From: Cristatella mucedo
Taxonomy: Eukaryota; Bryozoa; Phylactolaemata; Cristatellidae
Reading direction: 5' to 3'
NCBI GenBank assembly: GCA_009760855.2
Contig: WPIO01000007.1
Span: forward strand, 4,956,501 to 5,020,500
Length of the DNA: 64,000 nucleotides
Below the pieces are notes generated by a model that searched no databases, was not told the origin of the DNA, and saw only the letters and a program-made list of their open reading frames with translations. Positions 53,336 through 64,000 of this stretch are shown in pieces (within the stretch, counting starts at the first letter, position 1; each line of letters begins with the position of its first letter). Made by a program: the position numbers and the translations under genes.

Positions 53336-56300
53336 AAGGCAACAACTCACTGCCCATTAAATGACTACACTCTTAATGCTGCCTAACTATGGATAGTCGC
53401 ATAACCGGTTCAATGACGTTATTATTCGGGAACCGTAAATAATGAAAATCAAGTCCTAATCAGGCTGACTAAACACGCCACCTTTTCACCGGGTCCTTAG
53501 CTTGCCCCGGCGGCGAGGCTGCGATGAGCGGCGTCCCGAGTACTCAGCCTCGTCCTGAGTACCCAGCCTCGTCCCACCCCGGGGGCTGCTCGCTCCGTAC
53601 AAACAAATCAGTCGCTAAGCTGTTCGCGGCGAGCTCCTCTCTCATCGAGTGAGTAAGTATGAGGAGCGTGCACTTTGCGGCCTCCAAGCCGACTGCAGCT
53701 GACAACAATTCAGGGCGGCGACCGGCTACTATTCGTCTGAAAGGAAGCGAAAATTCTCACACCGTCTCTCCCTCCAAGCGTGCCGTGCACTTCTTGCGAG
53801 CGCGCACACCTGCGCGCGCGCGCGCGCGCCCGCACGTGTACCCCATCGAGCATCGAACTGCGGACGCTAAAACGTCGGGATGCGTCCGGTCCGATGTGGC
53901 GGCCGAGGTGGCGGCCACCTCGGACCGCACGCATGCAGGCGCGCCGGGCTAGTTGCTCGGAGCCCCGTCAGTCTATCTAAAGCATAGGAAAGCAGGCAGC
54001 GCCGCGCAACAACAGCAAAAAATCGGCGCGCCTACGCGGACAGTGCACGCTGCTCTGCACGCTGCACTGCGAGCTCCGCGCTAGCGATTCCTCCCCTCCG
54101 TTTAAAAGTCGAAGGACGAGGCTTGAGAGTCAGTTGGACTTTTGGTACCGAATTACCGTATGCACCACGCCGAGCAGCCTTCGACTCACTAAACCGTTCG
54201 CGAGCTTCTTCCAATGCTGGAAGCGCGAGTAACTTGTCGGAAAAAGCGCTGAGGCATCGACCGCCGGCCTCCCAACGGGCGTGCGAGAAAAGTCGCGCGA
54301 CCAGCCGCGACCCCTACCGCGGGAGAGCCTCTTAATTAAAGCCAGCGCGTTGCCGCTCCATCGAACGCGACGCGCGTACTCGGCTGCGGCACAGGAGTCG
54401 ACCTTGCTCCTTAGCCCGTGCGCTGTAAGTTGCACGCGGGTTTATTAGCTCGTCCGATTGTCCGCCGGGAGTCCCCGCCCTTAACATTATTGACTACAGC
54501 CGTAGAGGAGGCAGCCATCGATCAGGCTAGCGAAGCGCCAATTAGCTAGCGGACGTGGACGCGCTCGGTCAGAACCGCGCGCGCGCCGCGTGCTGTGGCC
54601 ACCTCCCCAGCCCCTCTCGGTCGGGCTCACCGCCGCCGCCCCCTCTTGGTTTCCGCATGCATGTCCGCACGGCGGTCGCACGCAGACAACGGCGGCTCGG
54701 GGCGGCCTCGCGAGCCGGCCTCCGCGGAACGAGGCCTCCGGCGCACGCTCGTGCGCGCCGCGATCGGGTGCTCAGGGTGATCGTGCGAGCGATAGCTCTG
54801 AGCGATCGAGAGCCAACCAACCCATCCGTCGCGGTAGCGATCGGTGCGCGGCCGCACCGCTCGCTCGCAGGCGCGTCCGCCTTGGCTGCGAGCGGCGGCG
54901 GCCTCGCCAGCGCCGCCGCTCGCATCTCTCTCGTCGGTCGTTAGCGGTTTAATTAGCGAGCAGTATTCGGCCGAGCCGCTGCCGATGGAAGTGGGCTGTC
55001 AATCCCTAAGCTAAATATTTGCCTCCCCCCCCCCACCCGAGCCACGGCGCTCAACGAGGGCGGGGCGGGGTGGGGCGGGACGCTGCGCGAGAGGACCTCC
55101 GCGCCTCTCGATTTCCGGCTCTGCGGCGACTCACGCGTGCGAACGGCGGGCTAAGCGACCTGCGGCGGCAGCGGCGGCGGGCGCCAGAATATTCCGCCGC
55201 ACAGGCAGAAACAAAAATGGCTACGGCTCCGCTGCGCCAGCAGGGCGCACAGCCCTTAAAAGATATGCGCGGCCGGTCGCATTCGCTCGTCCGGCTGAGC
55301 GGATGCGGCGGGGCGTACCTTACGACCGATAATGGATCCGGCTCGGCTGAAACGCGAGCGAGCGCCTCCGCCGGAAACCGGCGAAACGTCGCGGTTGGAA
55401 CTCTTGCGACGCTTTCCCTCGCGCGATGCCTCTAACGGGAGAGGCTCAAAGCAACGAAGCGCCCACTTTGTCAGAAGCAGTCGCGCGCTAGCCGCGAGCG
55501 CGCTTGTCGGGCGCCGCCGCGCCATACGCCTTGCCGTTTCGGTAACGGCACCGAGGTCGCACGCGTAAGCATCGCCGTGGGGCCTAACGCGCGGCGGCTC
55601 GTGCGTCGACTGGGCGCGCGCAAGTTGCCGCCGGTCGCCGCCACGCCGCACCCTCGGATGGCGGAGGCTATCGGCGAGCTCGCAGCGACGGACGCGGAGT
55701 CCGACGCGCACGGCGCGCCTGCCGCATGCGCCTGGCGCTCTTCCCCAGCGCTCCCACTGAACTGGGGGCCGCTGCCCGGTCGCCAGCGCGAGCCGGCGTC
55801 CCGACGGCGTGCGAAGACCAGCGGAGCGGCGTGCGCCGGCGGCGCGCCGAGCAAGCCCCCCCCCCCAGCTGCCAGCTCTAGCATGCCCCGGAGCTGCCGG
55901 CAGCTGGGAGAACGCGTCCGACGGACTAGCTCCGGACTTGACGCAGCGCGCGCTCGCGCCAGCGAGCGATTGGCGCGACAAGGGGCCACCGCAGTCTGCC
56001 ACGTAGTGACGTTGCAGCACGTCGGCTGCTCTGCTCGATAAGAATCGCGGTCAGCCGATTCGGGACGCAGAGCTGCAAGTCTTCAGAGCTGCACGTCGGC
56101 AGATGGCGCTCGCTCGCTCGCTCGCCACGCGCGCCGCGACGATAGGAGAGCCTCGGGCCTGCCGCTTTCTAACGCAAGACAGTCGGAGGTGGGGTTGGGG
56201 GCTACCGGACAGCGCCGAACGGGTTCGCCCCGGCCGCTCAGACAAACTTCCCGAGGAACGCCGGCGCGCTCCCCTGCCCAGCCCAGTGAACAGTGTACGC

Positions 56301-56957
56301 GCCCCTCGACCCGCCTCCACCGTTGCAGGATAGTAGCACTTGTGCAGCCAGCGAATAGTAGCCGGCAGAGCGAGCGGCGCCGCCGCCGCGGCGAAATCGC
56401 CTCCGGCAGCGCCAGCGTGCACTCGGCGACGGCGTGACGCCGCCGCCGGTCGTAGAGTGGGACGGCGGCTGCAGCCGACCGGACGACGATTAGGACGCCG
56501 GCGGATAAAGAAGGGGATTAGCTTCCGATTCCCATCGGTCGTCGCCTGGGCGGACGTGCCGACTGGGACCGCCGCTGCCAGGCAACGGTGGGCGTGGGCC
56601 CGACTCGCAGCACTGTAGCCGCCTTTAACAGCGATGGTTGAGGAAGGGGTCTGACGGGGGGGGGGGGCAGCTCCTCGTTGCCGCTGCCGCCGCCCGCGCG
56701 ACAGAAACCGGATGAGGCCGCGAACTCGCGCGATCTTGGGCTAGCGACGTGCGCGGGAACCGTCGCCCAGCCGGAGGCGGCTCGCTTTGCGCTCGGCGGC
56801 GGTGGCGGCGGCTCGCTGCGCGCTCGTCCAGGCCGCTGCGAACAGTCGACGATGCTCGCGGGGCAGCGAGCGACACACGATATCTGTGACACAGAGAGTC
56901 CGGATCGCGTACCTGCCGGCTTTGAGCGCAGCTCTCGTGTCGGCGCGGCAGAGCGCT
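53336..56957. other. Very GC- and CpG-rich region, no recognisable gene
   Basis: CpG-dense sequence with many overlapping long frames on both strands (up to about 250 codons at 55,256-56,020), rich in Ala, Arg and Pro as expected from composition. None has a domain I recognise. A (CG)n run lies at 53,813-53,831, poly-C near 55,857 and poly-G near 56,657. It may contain a CpG-island promoter or first exons of a host gene, but I see no supportable splice pattern. Confidence 0.4.
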
Positions 56958-56959
56958 AA

Positions 56960-57196
56960 CTCCTCGGAGTATCTCTGTGCTTATGCGTGCTGACACTGTG
57001 CATGCTGCCACTAACCACATTCGCATGCTGACCCTGTGCACGTCACCCTTAACCATATCATTCATTTTGTTTGTTTTTCAAGCATGATTTTACTTACCAT
57101 TCAATTGCATTTCACTTTGCAGCAAATGTAAAGCGCCTAGAGAGAGATTAAGTTCTCTGAGGGCGCTTTATCAAGTGAATTATTATTATTATTATA
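56960..57196 (+). mobile_element. L2-A 3' end in GC-rich DNA
   Basis: GTGCTTATGCGTGCTGACAC through TTGTTTGTTTTTCAAGCATG to GCGCCTAGAGAGAGATTAAG and (ATT)n. It is nearly identical to the end of the copy at 51,720-52,975, so a young, severely truncated insertion. Flanks: CTCCTCGGAG on the left and TTCCGAGGAG on the right, which are inverted rather than direct repeats. Confidence 0.9.
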
Positions 57197-57613
57197 TTCC
57201 GAGGAGACGTTCCGAGCGCCAAGCGCTGAGCGCGAAATGCTGTGGCGACGGCATCGGAGCGACGGTTCGCTAGTATCCGCTTCGCGCCCGCCGCCGCCGC
57301 GTCTCCCGGCTTCGCTCTGCGGCTGCCAAGAGCGCAGCTTTCCACGCCGCCCGCGTCGCGGAAAGCTACGCTCGTCGCGCTCTTAGCTCTTAGACGAGCG
57401 TCGGCAGCCGATCCTCCCGCTACGCCTCGTGACGGCGAGCGCCGATTTCTTCGTCGTGGCGTCGGCGCCGCGCGTACCTGCCGCCGCGGTAGAACGATTC
57501 CTTTCGCTCGTTCCTCAGCTGGCAGTAGCTTCCCGACCGAGCCGTTTTGTGACGTAGCAGCTTTGAGGCAAAGTTTAAGGGCAGACAAGAGAGCGAGAGA
57601 GAGGGAGAGACAG

Positions 57614-57617
<4 letters not shown>

Positions 57618-57678
<61 letters not shown>
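57618..57678. repeat. (GA)n microsatellite
   Basis: About 60 bases of GA repeats ending GAGATGCGGTC, preceded by impure GAGGGAGAGACAGAGGCAG. Confidence 0.95.
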
Positions 57679-57681
<3 letters not shown>

Positions 57682-57789
57682 GGTCTAATGGCGCCGCAAT
57701 GGCTTTACGGTTTTATGAGGCAACGGTTTGTGCTTGGACATTCGGTGTTTCCGTACCGTCGCGCGCTTGCTGTCGGAGCGTCAAATTAC

Positions 57790-57925
<136 letters not shown>

Positions 57926-58854
57926 CAGACAGACAGAAAAAGTAAGGGGGCCACGGGAAGGGAGAGCGAAGCCGAGGCCGAGGGCGATGCCTAGGAACGG
58001 AAGTGGAGAGGGGGGAGAGCGTTGCCAGAGCTAGGCATTGGCGGCGGCGGCCCGACGCCGCACGAAAATGACTAATGTACCGCAGGAATGGTGTCGGCGC
58101 CTCCCTCGACGCTGCGGTTGCACTCGACAGCTTGACGGACCCGACAGAGGCCCGCGGCTGCGACCGCGAGTGCGGCGGCTGCGCGGGGCGGCGGCGTCGG
58201 CCGCTGTGCGGGGCGGCGGCGGCGGCGGCGTCGGCCGTTGTGCGGGGCGGCGGCGGCGTCGCGCGCTCCAGTCAGTCTGGCCCCGCGCTCGGCCGTCATC
58301 CGCGGCCGCCGAGACGGCTTAGTCGGCGGCGGCGGCGGGGGCTCGACAAGCATTGAGGCTTGCGTCCTTGCGTGACGGATTGCAGGGCGGGACGAGTGCA
58401 GCAACCGCCTCGAGAAGTCCTGCGCGACTGTCATGCAGAGCGCGAGCTAAATCGGTCAGACTGGTAATCGGTCAGACTGATTATAATATATAGTGCACGA
58501 GATTGACGGCGGTGTCGGGAATCGTTGTATTTAGGATCCGGATGTCAAAATGTAAGCTTTAGTCCGTATAAGAAGCGATGCAAAGTGACGATCGTTTAGT
58601 TTCGCGCGAGCTCTAAGGCCGCACTCGTAGCCGATCCCTCGGCGGCTTGGGAACAGACGGCGGCGTTGAGGACGCGGGACTCGTACTGGGGGCGTGGCGA
58701 GACGGGGCGGGACGGGGCGGGCCGCGGGCTCTTCATTGCCGACTCCGCGCTCCACTACCGTCTGCGTACGTGCGCGCGTACTGGCGCGGCGGCATTTGCG
58801 ACTCGCCGCTCCTCGCTTCGAGGCACCGCGTCCACCAGTATCCGCCACGCGTCA

Positions 58855-58861
58855 GCCGCCG

Positions 58862-58958
<97 letters not shown>

Positions 58959-58959
58959 T
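58855..58959. repeat. (CCG)n trinucleotide array
   Basis: About 100 bases of uninterrupted GCC triplets (about 33 units), in CpG-rich DNA. Poly-Pro, poly-Ala, poly-Arg and poly-Gly frames across it are artefacts of the array unless a host exon is shown here. Confidence 0.95.
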
Positions 58960-59901
58960 ACGTCCTGCGTCGCCCCGCGCTGGCTGGCGGTGAAGGACTC
59001 CTGAGCTTGAAGGGCCTCTACAGCGCACGCGCGAGCACGCAACGCTACCGCGGTAGTGAGCGAGTAGACAGACGCCTTGACGTCGAGCTCTCTCTCTGGC
59101 TCCAATGGTCGACCTCAAATTTACGAGCGATTGACGAGTAGTGCTGAGGAGACATCCCAGAGGTGCTCAACACAGCGTTGACCTTCACGTCAGACGCGTC
59201 CCGCCTCTTCGCAGGGGAGGGGAGAGGGAGGGAGGGAGAGAGCCACCCGTGGCCTGGCAGGTGGGAGCCGAGCCCGACACCCAGGCTGTGGCGGCCAGAG
59301 GCCGCGCTATCTCTTTGGCTGGCTCCTTGGTGCTTGGCCAGGCTGCATTGGCCATTTCGGCGTCATTTCGGCCAATTACGCTGGCGGACGCCCTCAGACA
59401 CCCCCTTCACAGGGGAGCTCCGCCCCCCAGACCCCCTTGCCACCCCGGCGCTCTAATCCTGGCTTTGTCTCTGACTCAAAGCACTGAATTTGTGCGAGGC
59501 CTCACGGCTGCACGACAGGCGCTGACGCCTCAAAAGCACGGCTAAGGCATCGACGGAGCGCACGCGTGCGCAGGCTCGAATCGAAGGGACGCAAGCGCGG
59601 CGGCGGCGGCGGGCAGCATCGGGCACGAGTCTGCGAAGGCTCGGTGCAAAGGTAGCCAGGCCCTGTAGCTGGCCGAGACCCTGGGCTGCGACTCTTGCGT
59701 AACCAACCTGCATCAATCGGAGCGCCTTCTGGCTGGAGACTCCGTTGGTTGGCGAAGGCCTGTGTATACGGCAGAATCGATTACGTCCATCGAAGCGCCT
59801 TCGCGGAACGCCCCCATCCGGTTCCGTCCGGCTCCTCCGTCGCCTCATTCACTCACCGCCTACTGCCTACACGCTTGCAGTATATATATATATAATATAT
59901 A

Positions 59902-60038
59902 AAATTCATTTGTATAGCGCCCCGAGAGAACTAAATCTCTATTCAGGCGCTTCACATATGCCTCAGGGCTCGAGCCCACGACCTCAGCCAGACCTTAGTC
60001 GGGGCGAGCACCTTAACCGCTGGACCAACCCAGCTCGC
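59902..60038 (-). mobile_element. SINE3 copy
   Basis: On plus: ATTCATTTGTATAGCGCCCC, GAGAGAACTAAATCTC, GCTCGAGCCCACGACCTC, then ACCGCTGGACCAACCCAGCT. An intact example of head, B-box and L2-type hairpin. It follows a short (TA)n run, possibly its tail. Confidence 0.9.
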
Positions 60039-60097
60039 GGTATGTAGCGTTACCGAATGTGAAGGCAAAGATATAGGTAGTTTTGTACAATTCGTTT

Positions 60098-60260
60098 GTC
60101 TTAGCCCAGGGGTAAGGTGCTCGCTCTTCATGGCCCAGGTCCTGGGTTCAAGCACACTGCAAGTGAGCGATCCTTTGCTGTGCACAGCGAGCAGTGGTGA
60201 TTTCCGCTAAGGCTCCTTTGCCGATATGTTAACGAGGCTGTTTAATCAGCTCACACTTAA
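60098..60260 (+). mobile_element. SINE2 copy
   Basis: GTCTTAGCCCAGGGGTAAGG head, B-box GGTCCTGGGTTCAAGCAC, body GCTAAGGCTCCTTTGCCG, end AACGAGGCTGTTTAATCAGC. Confidence 0.87.
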
Positions 60261-61189
60261 CTTCAGGTTTTTTTATCAACAACGCGCGTAAACTTTGGAA
60301 AAACTACTTATTGGGAAAGCATAGGTAAAGGTACATACCGAATGACCTACCTGTTTGCCGGAGCAAGGTGACGGTTAATGTCAGAGACACGGTAACAAAT
60401 CAGTTACCGTTGGGGAAGTAGTTAAGGGATACGGAGGTACTATAGTTAAATTATAGTTAAATTATATTACAGTTATAGTTATGGGTAAAATGGGGAAAGG
60501 TCCTTACAATTGCTTGTCCATTTCAAAGGCCGCACCGCAGCCGCCTTGGCCTCGGAAATACCTAGGCGAGTCGCAATTTCAGTGATGTGTATCAGTTCTC
60601 GATGGTGGTCTTTTTGACGCACTGCCGAGCGAAACAGCTGTCATGCACGTCGTCCGGTTTATCGTGTTTTTCTCGTGAGGTACAGCAAAGACGCCAGGTA
60701 CCTACAGCGATCGCAGTAACCTAAGCTATGTACTGAGGCTAGGTGTGCTCATCGATAGCTCTAGTATACATCAGCTGACGATGCATCTGTCTGTCCATTT
60801 GGGAGTCCGTTGAAGTCTGAGGCCTCACTGAATTGTCTTAATTAAAACCCGCGGACGCTCAGCTCATCTGCTCCTGAGTCTGCCCAGCCACGATCGCTTC
60901 AGCCCCTTACTTTGTCCGGTATGGCATGGCGTCGAGGCCTCAGCTAGCAGCTGAGGCCTCGACACAGTCGGAATTACGTCAACTCTTGGTTGCGTGGACA
61001 ACTGACTTTGAGAGCGTGAGCACGTAAAATCCCCTCACTGCCACAACGCAGACACCCGCAGGGTAGTGGGTGGTCATATGAAAGAACAGTCAGCTGTCGG
61101 CTGCCCGCTGGCGAATTCTTGAGCGACTGCCGACAATTCCCCACGACAGGACAAATTTGCTCAGTGGCACTTTATAGCTAGGGGCTCAT
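60261..61189. other. No recognisable gene
   Basis: Mixed composition. An imperfect TTATAGTTAAA duplication is at about 60,441-60,470. No recognised frame. Confidence 0.45.
60931..60963. repeat. Perfect hairpin, 15-base arms
   Basis: GTCGAGGCCTCAGCT, loop AGC, then AGCTGAGGCCTCGAC, its exact reverse complement. No U-rich tract follows, and the context is animal DNA, so it is not a bacterial-type terminator. Confidence 0.95.
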
Positions 61190-61500
61190 ATCTCTTCCTC
61201 TACCCTCTCTCTACTCTATTTCTCTGTGCTCCGCCTCTCCTCTCTCGCCTCCTCCTCTCCTCTCCTCCACCCATCAGTCTCAGCTCTCTCTCCTCCTCTC
61301 TTCCCCCTAGCTACCACTATCAGCTCTCTCTCTCTCTCTCTTCCTCCTCTCCTCCCCCTTAGCTACCGTTATCAGCGCTCTCTCATCCTCCTCCTCATCT
61401 CCCTCTAGCTACCGCTATCAGCTTCATCCTCCTCCTCTCCTCCCCTAACTATCACTCTCGGCTCTCTCCTCCTCCCCCTACCACTCTCAGCTCCGTGTGT
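61190..61500. repeat. Pyrimidine-rich degenerate minisatellite
   Basis: Recurring unit of roughly 45-55 bases: AGCTACCNNTATCAGC followed by TCTC and CTCCTCCTCTCCTCCCC. Cores at about 61,309, 61,361, 61,407 and 61,447 are progressively diverged. The plus strand is almost purely pyrimidine between the cores. Confidence 0.75.
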
Positions 61501-61501
61501 C

Positions 61502-61647
<146 letters not shown>

Positions 61648-61756
61648 CTCTCTCTCCGCTCTCTCACTCTCTAACTTTCTAACTTAGCTGCCTGTCCTAC
61701 ATCTTTCCCTACCACCCTTCATATCTATAGCTACCCCTCTCCCATTCCTAACTTTT

Positions 61757-61831
61757 TCCCACTGCAAGACTCGAACCCAAGACCCGGGTCGTAAAGAGGG
61801 AGCACCTTGCCCTGAGCTAAGACCCAGGGGC
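61757..61831 (-). mobile_element. SINE2 head fragment
   Basis: Reverse complement of a SINE2 head: plus ACTGCAAGACTCGAACCCAA (B-box complement) to GAGCTAAGACCCAGGGG. The SINE body is absent on the expected side. Confidence 0.75.
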
Positions 61832-64000
61832 ATATACCCAAGCTGTCTGCCTGGATCCGGCTCTTGTCACCTTTCTTGACTCCCTTCCACTTTCTGCTGC
61901 GTCTGCCTTTTCCTCTAGCCTTATTACTAGCGCCCCCTCGACTCCGGCCTCGAGAGATCGCTCCCAACGGTTCACAGAGGCCTACTACTGGGCCCGATGA
62001 TTGGAGGCTGTCCCTGATTGTGGGCTGACAGAAGCAGCCCACCGAGGTCTCTCCGGCCGGCGGCCTAGCGATAGAGGAGAACGGCGGGCCACCCATTCGG
62101 GGAATGGTCGTGAATGTAAAGATATGATAATCGCCAACGGCTCGGCCGGCAGCTAACGTCAGCCGTCCCTGACTGCCCGTCTGCCCATACTGGAGAAGGT
62201 GGAGGGTTGGTGGAGCTATGCGGTCGGCTGTGGGCCAACCAAATGACGTCGAGGGATGGCTGTGCTGAATGAACTGCCAAGAGATACCGTAGATGCAACC
62301 TCCTGATGCCTGCCGGTCAAGAGAAGTGGCTGTCGGGCTGCACCCCGGGCGCTTGAGAAAACCCGAGTCTGATCGCTTGCGTTTGCAAGTCTACTCTCGA
62401 GCCTAGCACGACAAGAGATGCTGGACACAAGACTGGACCGGTGCTTAGCGCTTGGCCGAAGGCAGGCCGCGGCTTCGACAGATCGCTGAGCCTCGCTGGC
62501 TGCACGATCAACCTGCCTGCAGCTGTGCTGTACGGTGCCTGCTAGCTACTCAGTCGCTGCTGCTGAGCCAGGGCAATGAGGTCGCCAGGCATCCGGAGCT
62601 CATGGACAGAGAAAATTCCATCTACAGCTATTTCTCAGTAGATATTTTGGCCGCACAGACACTTCGCTACGGCCTCCCTCCTGAGCACACGGCAGTCAGA
62701 TCCAGCAGCAGCTTCGAATTGAACAGCTTCGGAGGTTGTGGACGGGAATGGTTGGGTGCAGCCTCAATTTACACTTCGACCGCAGACGCGAGCATCGGCA
62801 TTCAAATGGTAAGGCAGGATGAACTTTCTTTCGCGGCCACCGTAATATCGACATTCTCCCCGACCGGTGTTTGAACAGTGCAGGCGTTGGCGTCTGCTAC
62901 CAGCGCCCCTGAAATGCCCAGCTGCCCACTCGTTCTGCCGATTTGATTTCGCTGCATTTGGCCCAAGTTCGACGGCACCTACTGGTATACCTGAATTGGC
63001 TTTATGTGTACTACCGATTCAGCAAAGGATAGGCATATGAAAGGGAGCCCAGCGGCTATAGACAGACTTGAAAAGGTGTAGTGGCCACGTCAAGCCTCAT
63101 GAGCAAGTGAATCATCTGCGGTTACCACCCGGGAGCTCCGAGTAGGAAGCCCAAGCAGACAATCGAATACATCGGTTGTGAAGTATTATATACCAAATAT
63201 ATCGGCTGTAAGGTTGGAACTCCCGAAGATCTTTTAGAAGTGCTGCAACCTGTTACTGGAGAATAATCAGCATGGCCGTGGTAGAACTAGCAAAACCCTA
63301 ACCGATCAGTAGCACAACGGCAGAGCCTTAGCCGATGCTCCTTCAGCCGACGAAAGCTATCTTCGTGCACTTCCCTCAACCGTTCAGTGTCATTACGGTA
63401 TGTTTGAAATTGACTTTTAAGGGCAGCATGGGTGAAGTTTTCAGTTTTGGACTCAGCAGGATACTGTCTAACCTCATTTAAGACTGGGTTATTAAAAAGA
63501 GCAACACGTGATCCCGTCACTGCAGTAGGTTACTTAATTTATGGCTATTCCCACGAAGAGTAGGACTGACCTACCTCAGGAGCTACATGGTATTGCAATG
63601 TGTGGGCCCGCCTGAGGTACTCCTCACGAGGTCTGTTACACGGGCCAGCTTACCTATCTGAAATACTTGCTCCACGATCGGCTTCTCGATACTAACCATC
63701 GCAGTTGAAGACGATGACCCTGCCACGATAAACGTGTCGGATTCTTCGGTGAGTCGAGAAAGTAAGCTCAATTAGTTAACCAATTTATTTGCAGAACCCG
63801 TCATAAAGCGGGCATTCTCTCATGAAATCTGGACATTCACTTCTCAATCGAGCTCTTCTCGATTCAGCTAGAAACAGCAAAGAACAGCAGAAATACACAC
63901 GCAGCAATGTGGATGCTTAAAACGGCACCACCGGTGCGTCGCTGTAGCAAAAAATAAAAATTCGATGAGAGTCCAAATCGATTGCTTCATTCAGTCCCCG
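61832..64000. other. No recognisable gene
   Basis: The longest frames are 62,452-62,874 (plus, 140 codons), 62,154-62,298 and 62,216-62,428 (minus), and a pair on the minus strand at 63,287-63,520 (77 codons) and 63,583-63,771 (62 codons, starting MSLLSRLTEESDTFIVAG). The last two have fairly normal amino-acid composition and could be exons or remnants of an unrecognised gene. I cannot assign any function. Confidence 0.4.

Noticed and set aside
55256-56020. 254-codon minus-strand frame
   Set aside because: GC-rich sequence lacks stop codons by composition. A comparable frame exists on the opposite strand (55,577-56,041), and the product is low-complexity Ala/Arg/Pro without a recognisable domain.
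60931-60963. Rho-independent terminator
   Set aside because: A perfect GC-rich hairpin, but with no T-run after it, no upstream gene and an animal genomic context.
63287-63771. Two minus-strand frames as a host gene
   Set aside because: Composition is plausible for protein, but there is no recognised domain, no consistent splice sites that I could verify, and no neighbouring exon; noted only within the unassigned region.

Overview
The window is repeat-dense genomic DNA from an animal, almost certainly an invertebrate. Evidence: many 5'-truncated non-LTR retrotransposons of the L2/CR1 group (YADD-type reverse transcriptase, ATT-rich 3' tails), three tRNA-headed SINE types, long di-, tri- and hexanucleotide microsatellites, two hAT-type miniature transposons, and a broken large DNA virus/transposon with a metazoan-type protein-primed DNA polymerase. 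I cannot place the host below 'metazoan' and I see no confident host protein-coding gene, rRNA or functional tRNA gene.

Layout. 1-13,080: mixed-composition DNA with L2 fragments on both strands, nested in one another, plus a SPIN-like hAT element at 11,409. About 13,080-29,930: an AT-rich block that stands out from its surroundings and reads as one decayed Polinton/Maverick (adintovirus-like) element. Its recognisable pieces are a protein-primed family B DNA polymerase on the minus strand (27,200-29,670), a phage-tail-fibre-like repeat protein on the plus strand (18,766-21,492), and several unassigned reading frames on both strands. The block has been split by L2 insertions at 14,700-16,307, 17,092-18,521, 20,323-20,785, 23,775-27,165 and 28,205-28,870, and by SINEs. 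29,881-53,335: GC-richer L2 copies, SINEs, an inverted pair of degenerate ~165-bp tandem arrays (39,955-40,985), a second SPIN-like element (43,463), an unclassified interspersed repeat (R1, four copies) and a 620-bp CT/CTG-type microsatellite. 53,336-59,900: a very GC- and CpG-rich stretch with (GA)n and (CCG)n runs and no recognisable gene. 59,900-64,000: SINE copies, pyrimidine-rich minisatellite, (TA)n, then sequence I cannot assign.

How the parts interact. The L2 copies fall into L2-A (hairpin and ATT tail), L2-B (ACATT tail), a C-type tail variant and GC-rich diverged copies. SINE3 carries an L2-A-like 3' hairpin, so it was probably mobilised by the L2 enzyme. SINE1 and SINE2 share a body and tail but have different tRNA-like heads. 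Several microsatellites grew directly out of L2 tails. No L2 copy here has an intact endonuclease plus reverse transcriptase, so all appear dead; the best-preserved reverse transcriptase frames are at 3,346-4,890, 15,113-16,246 and 51,774-52,613.
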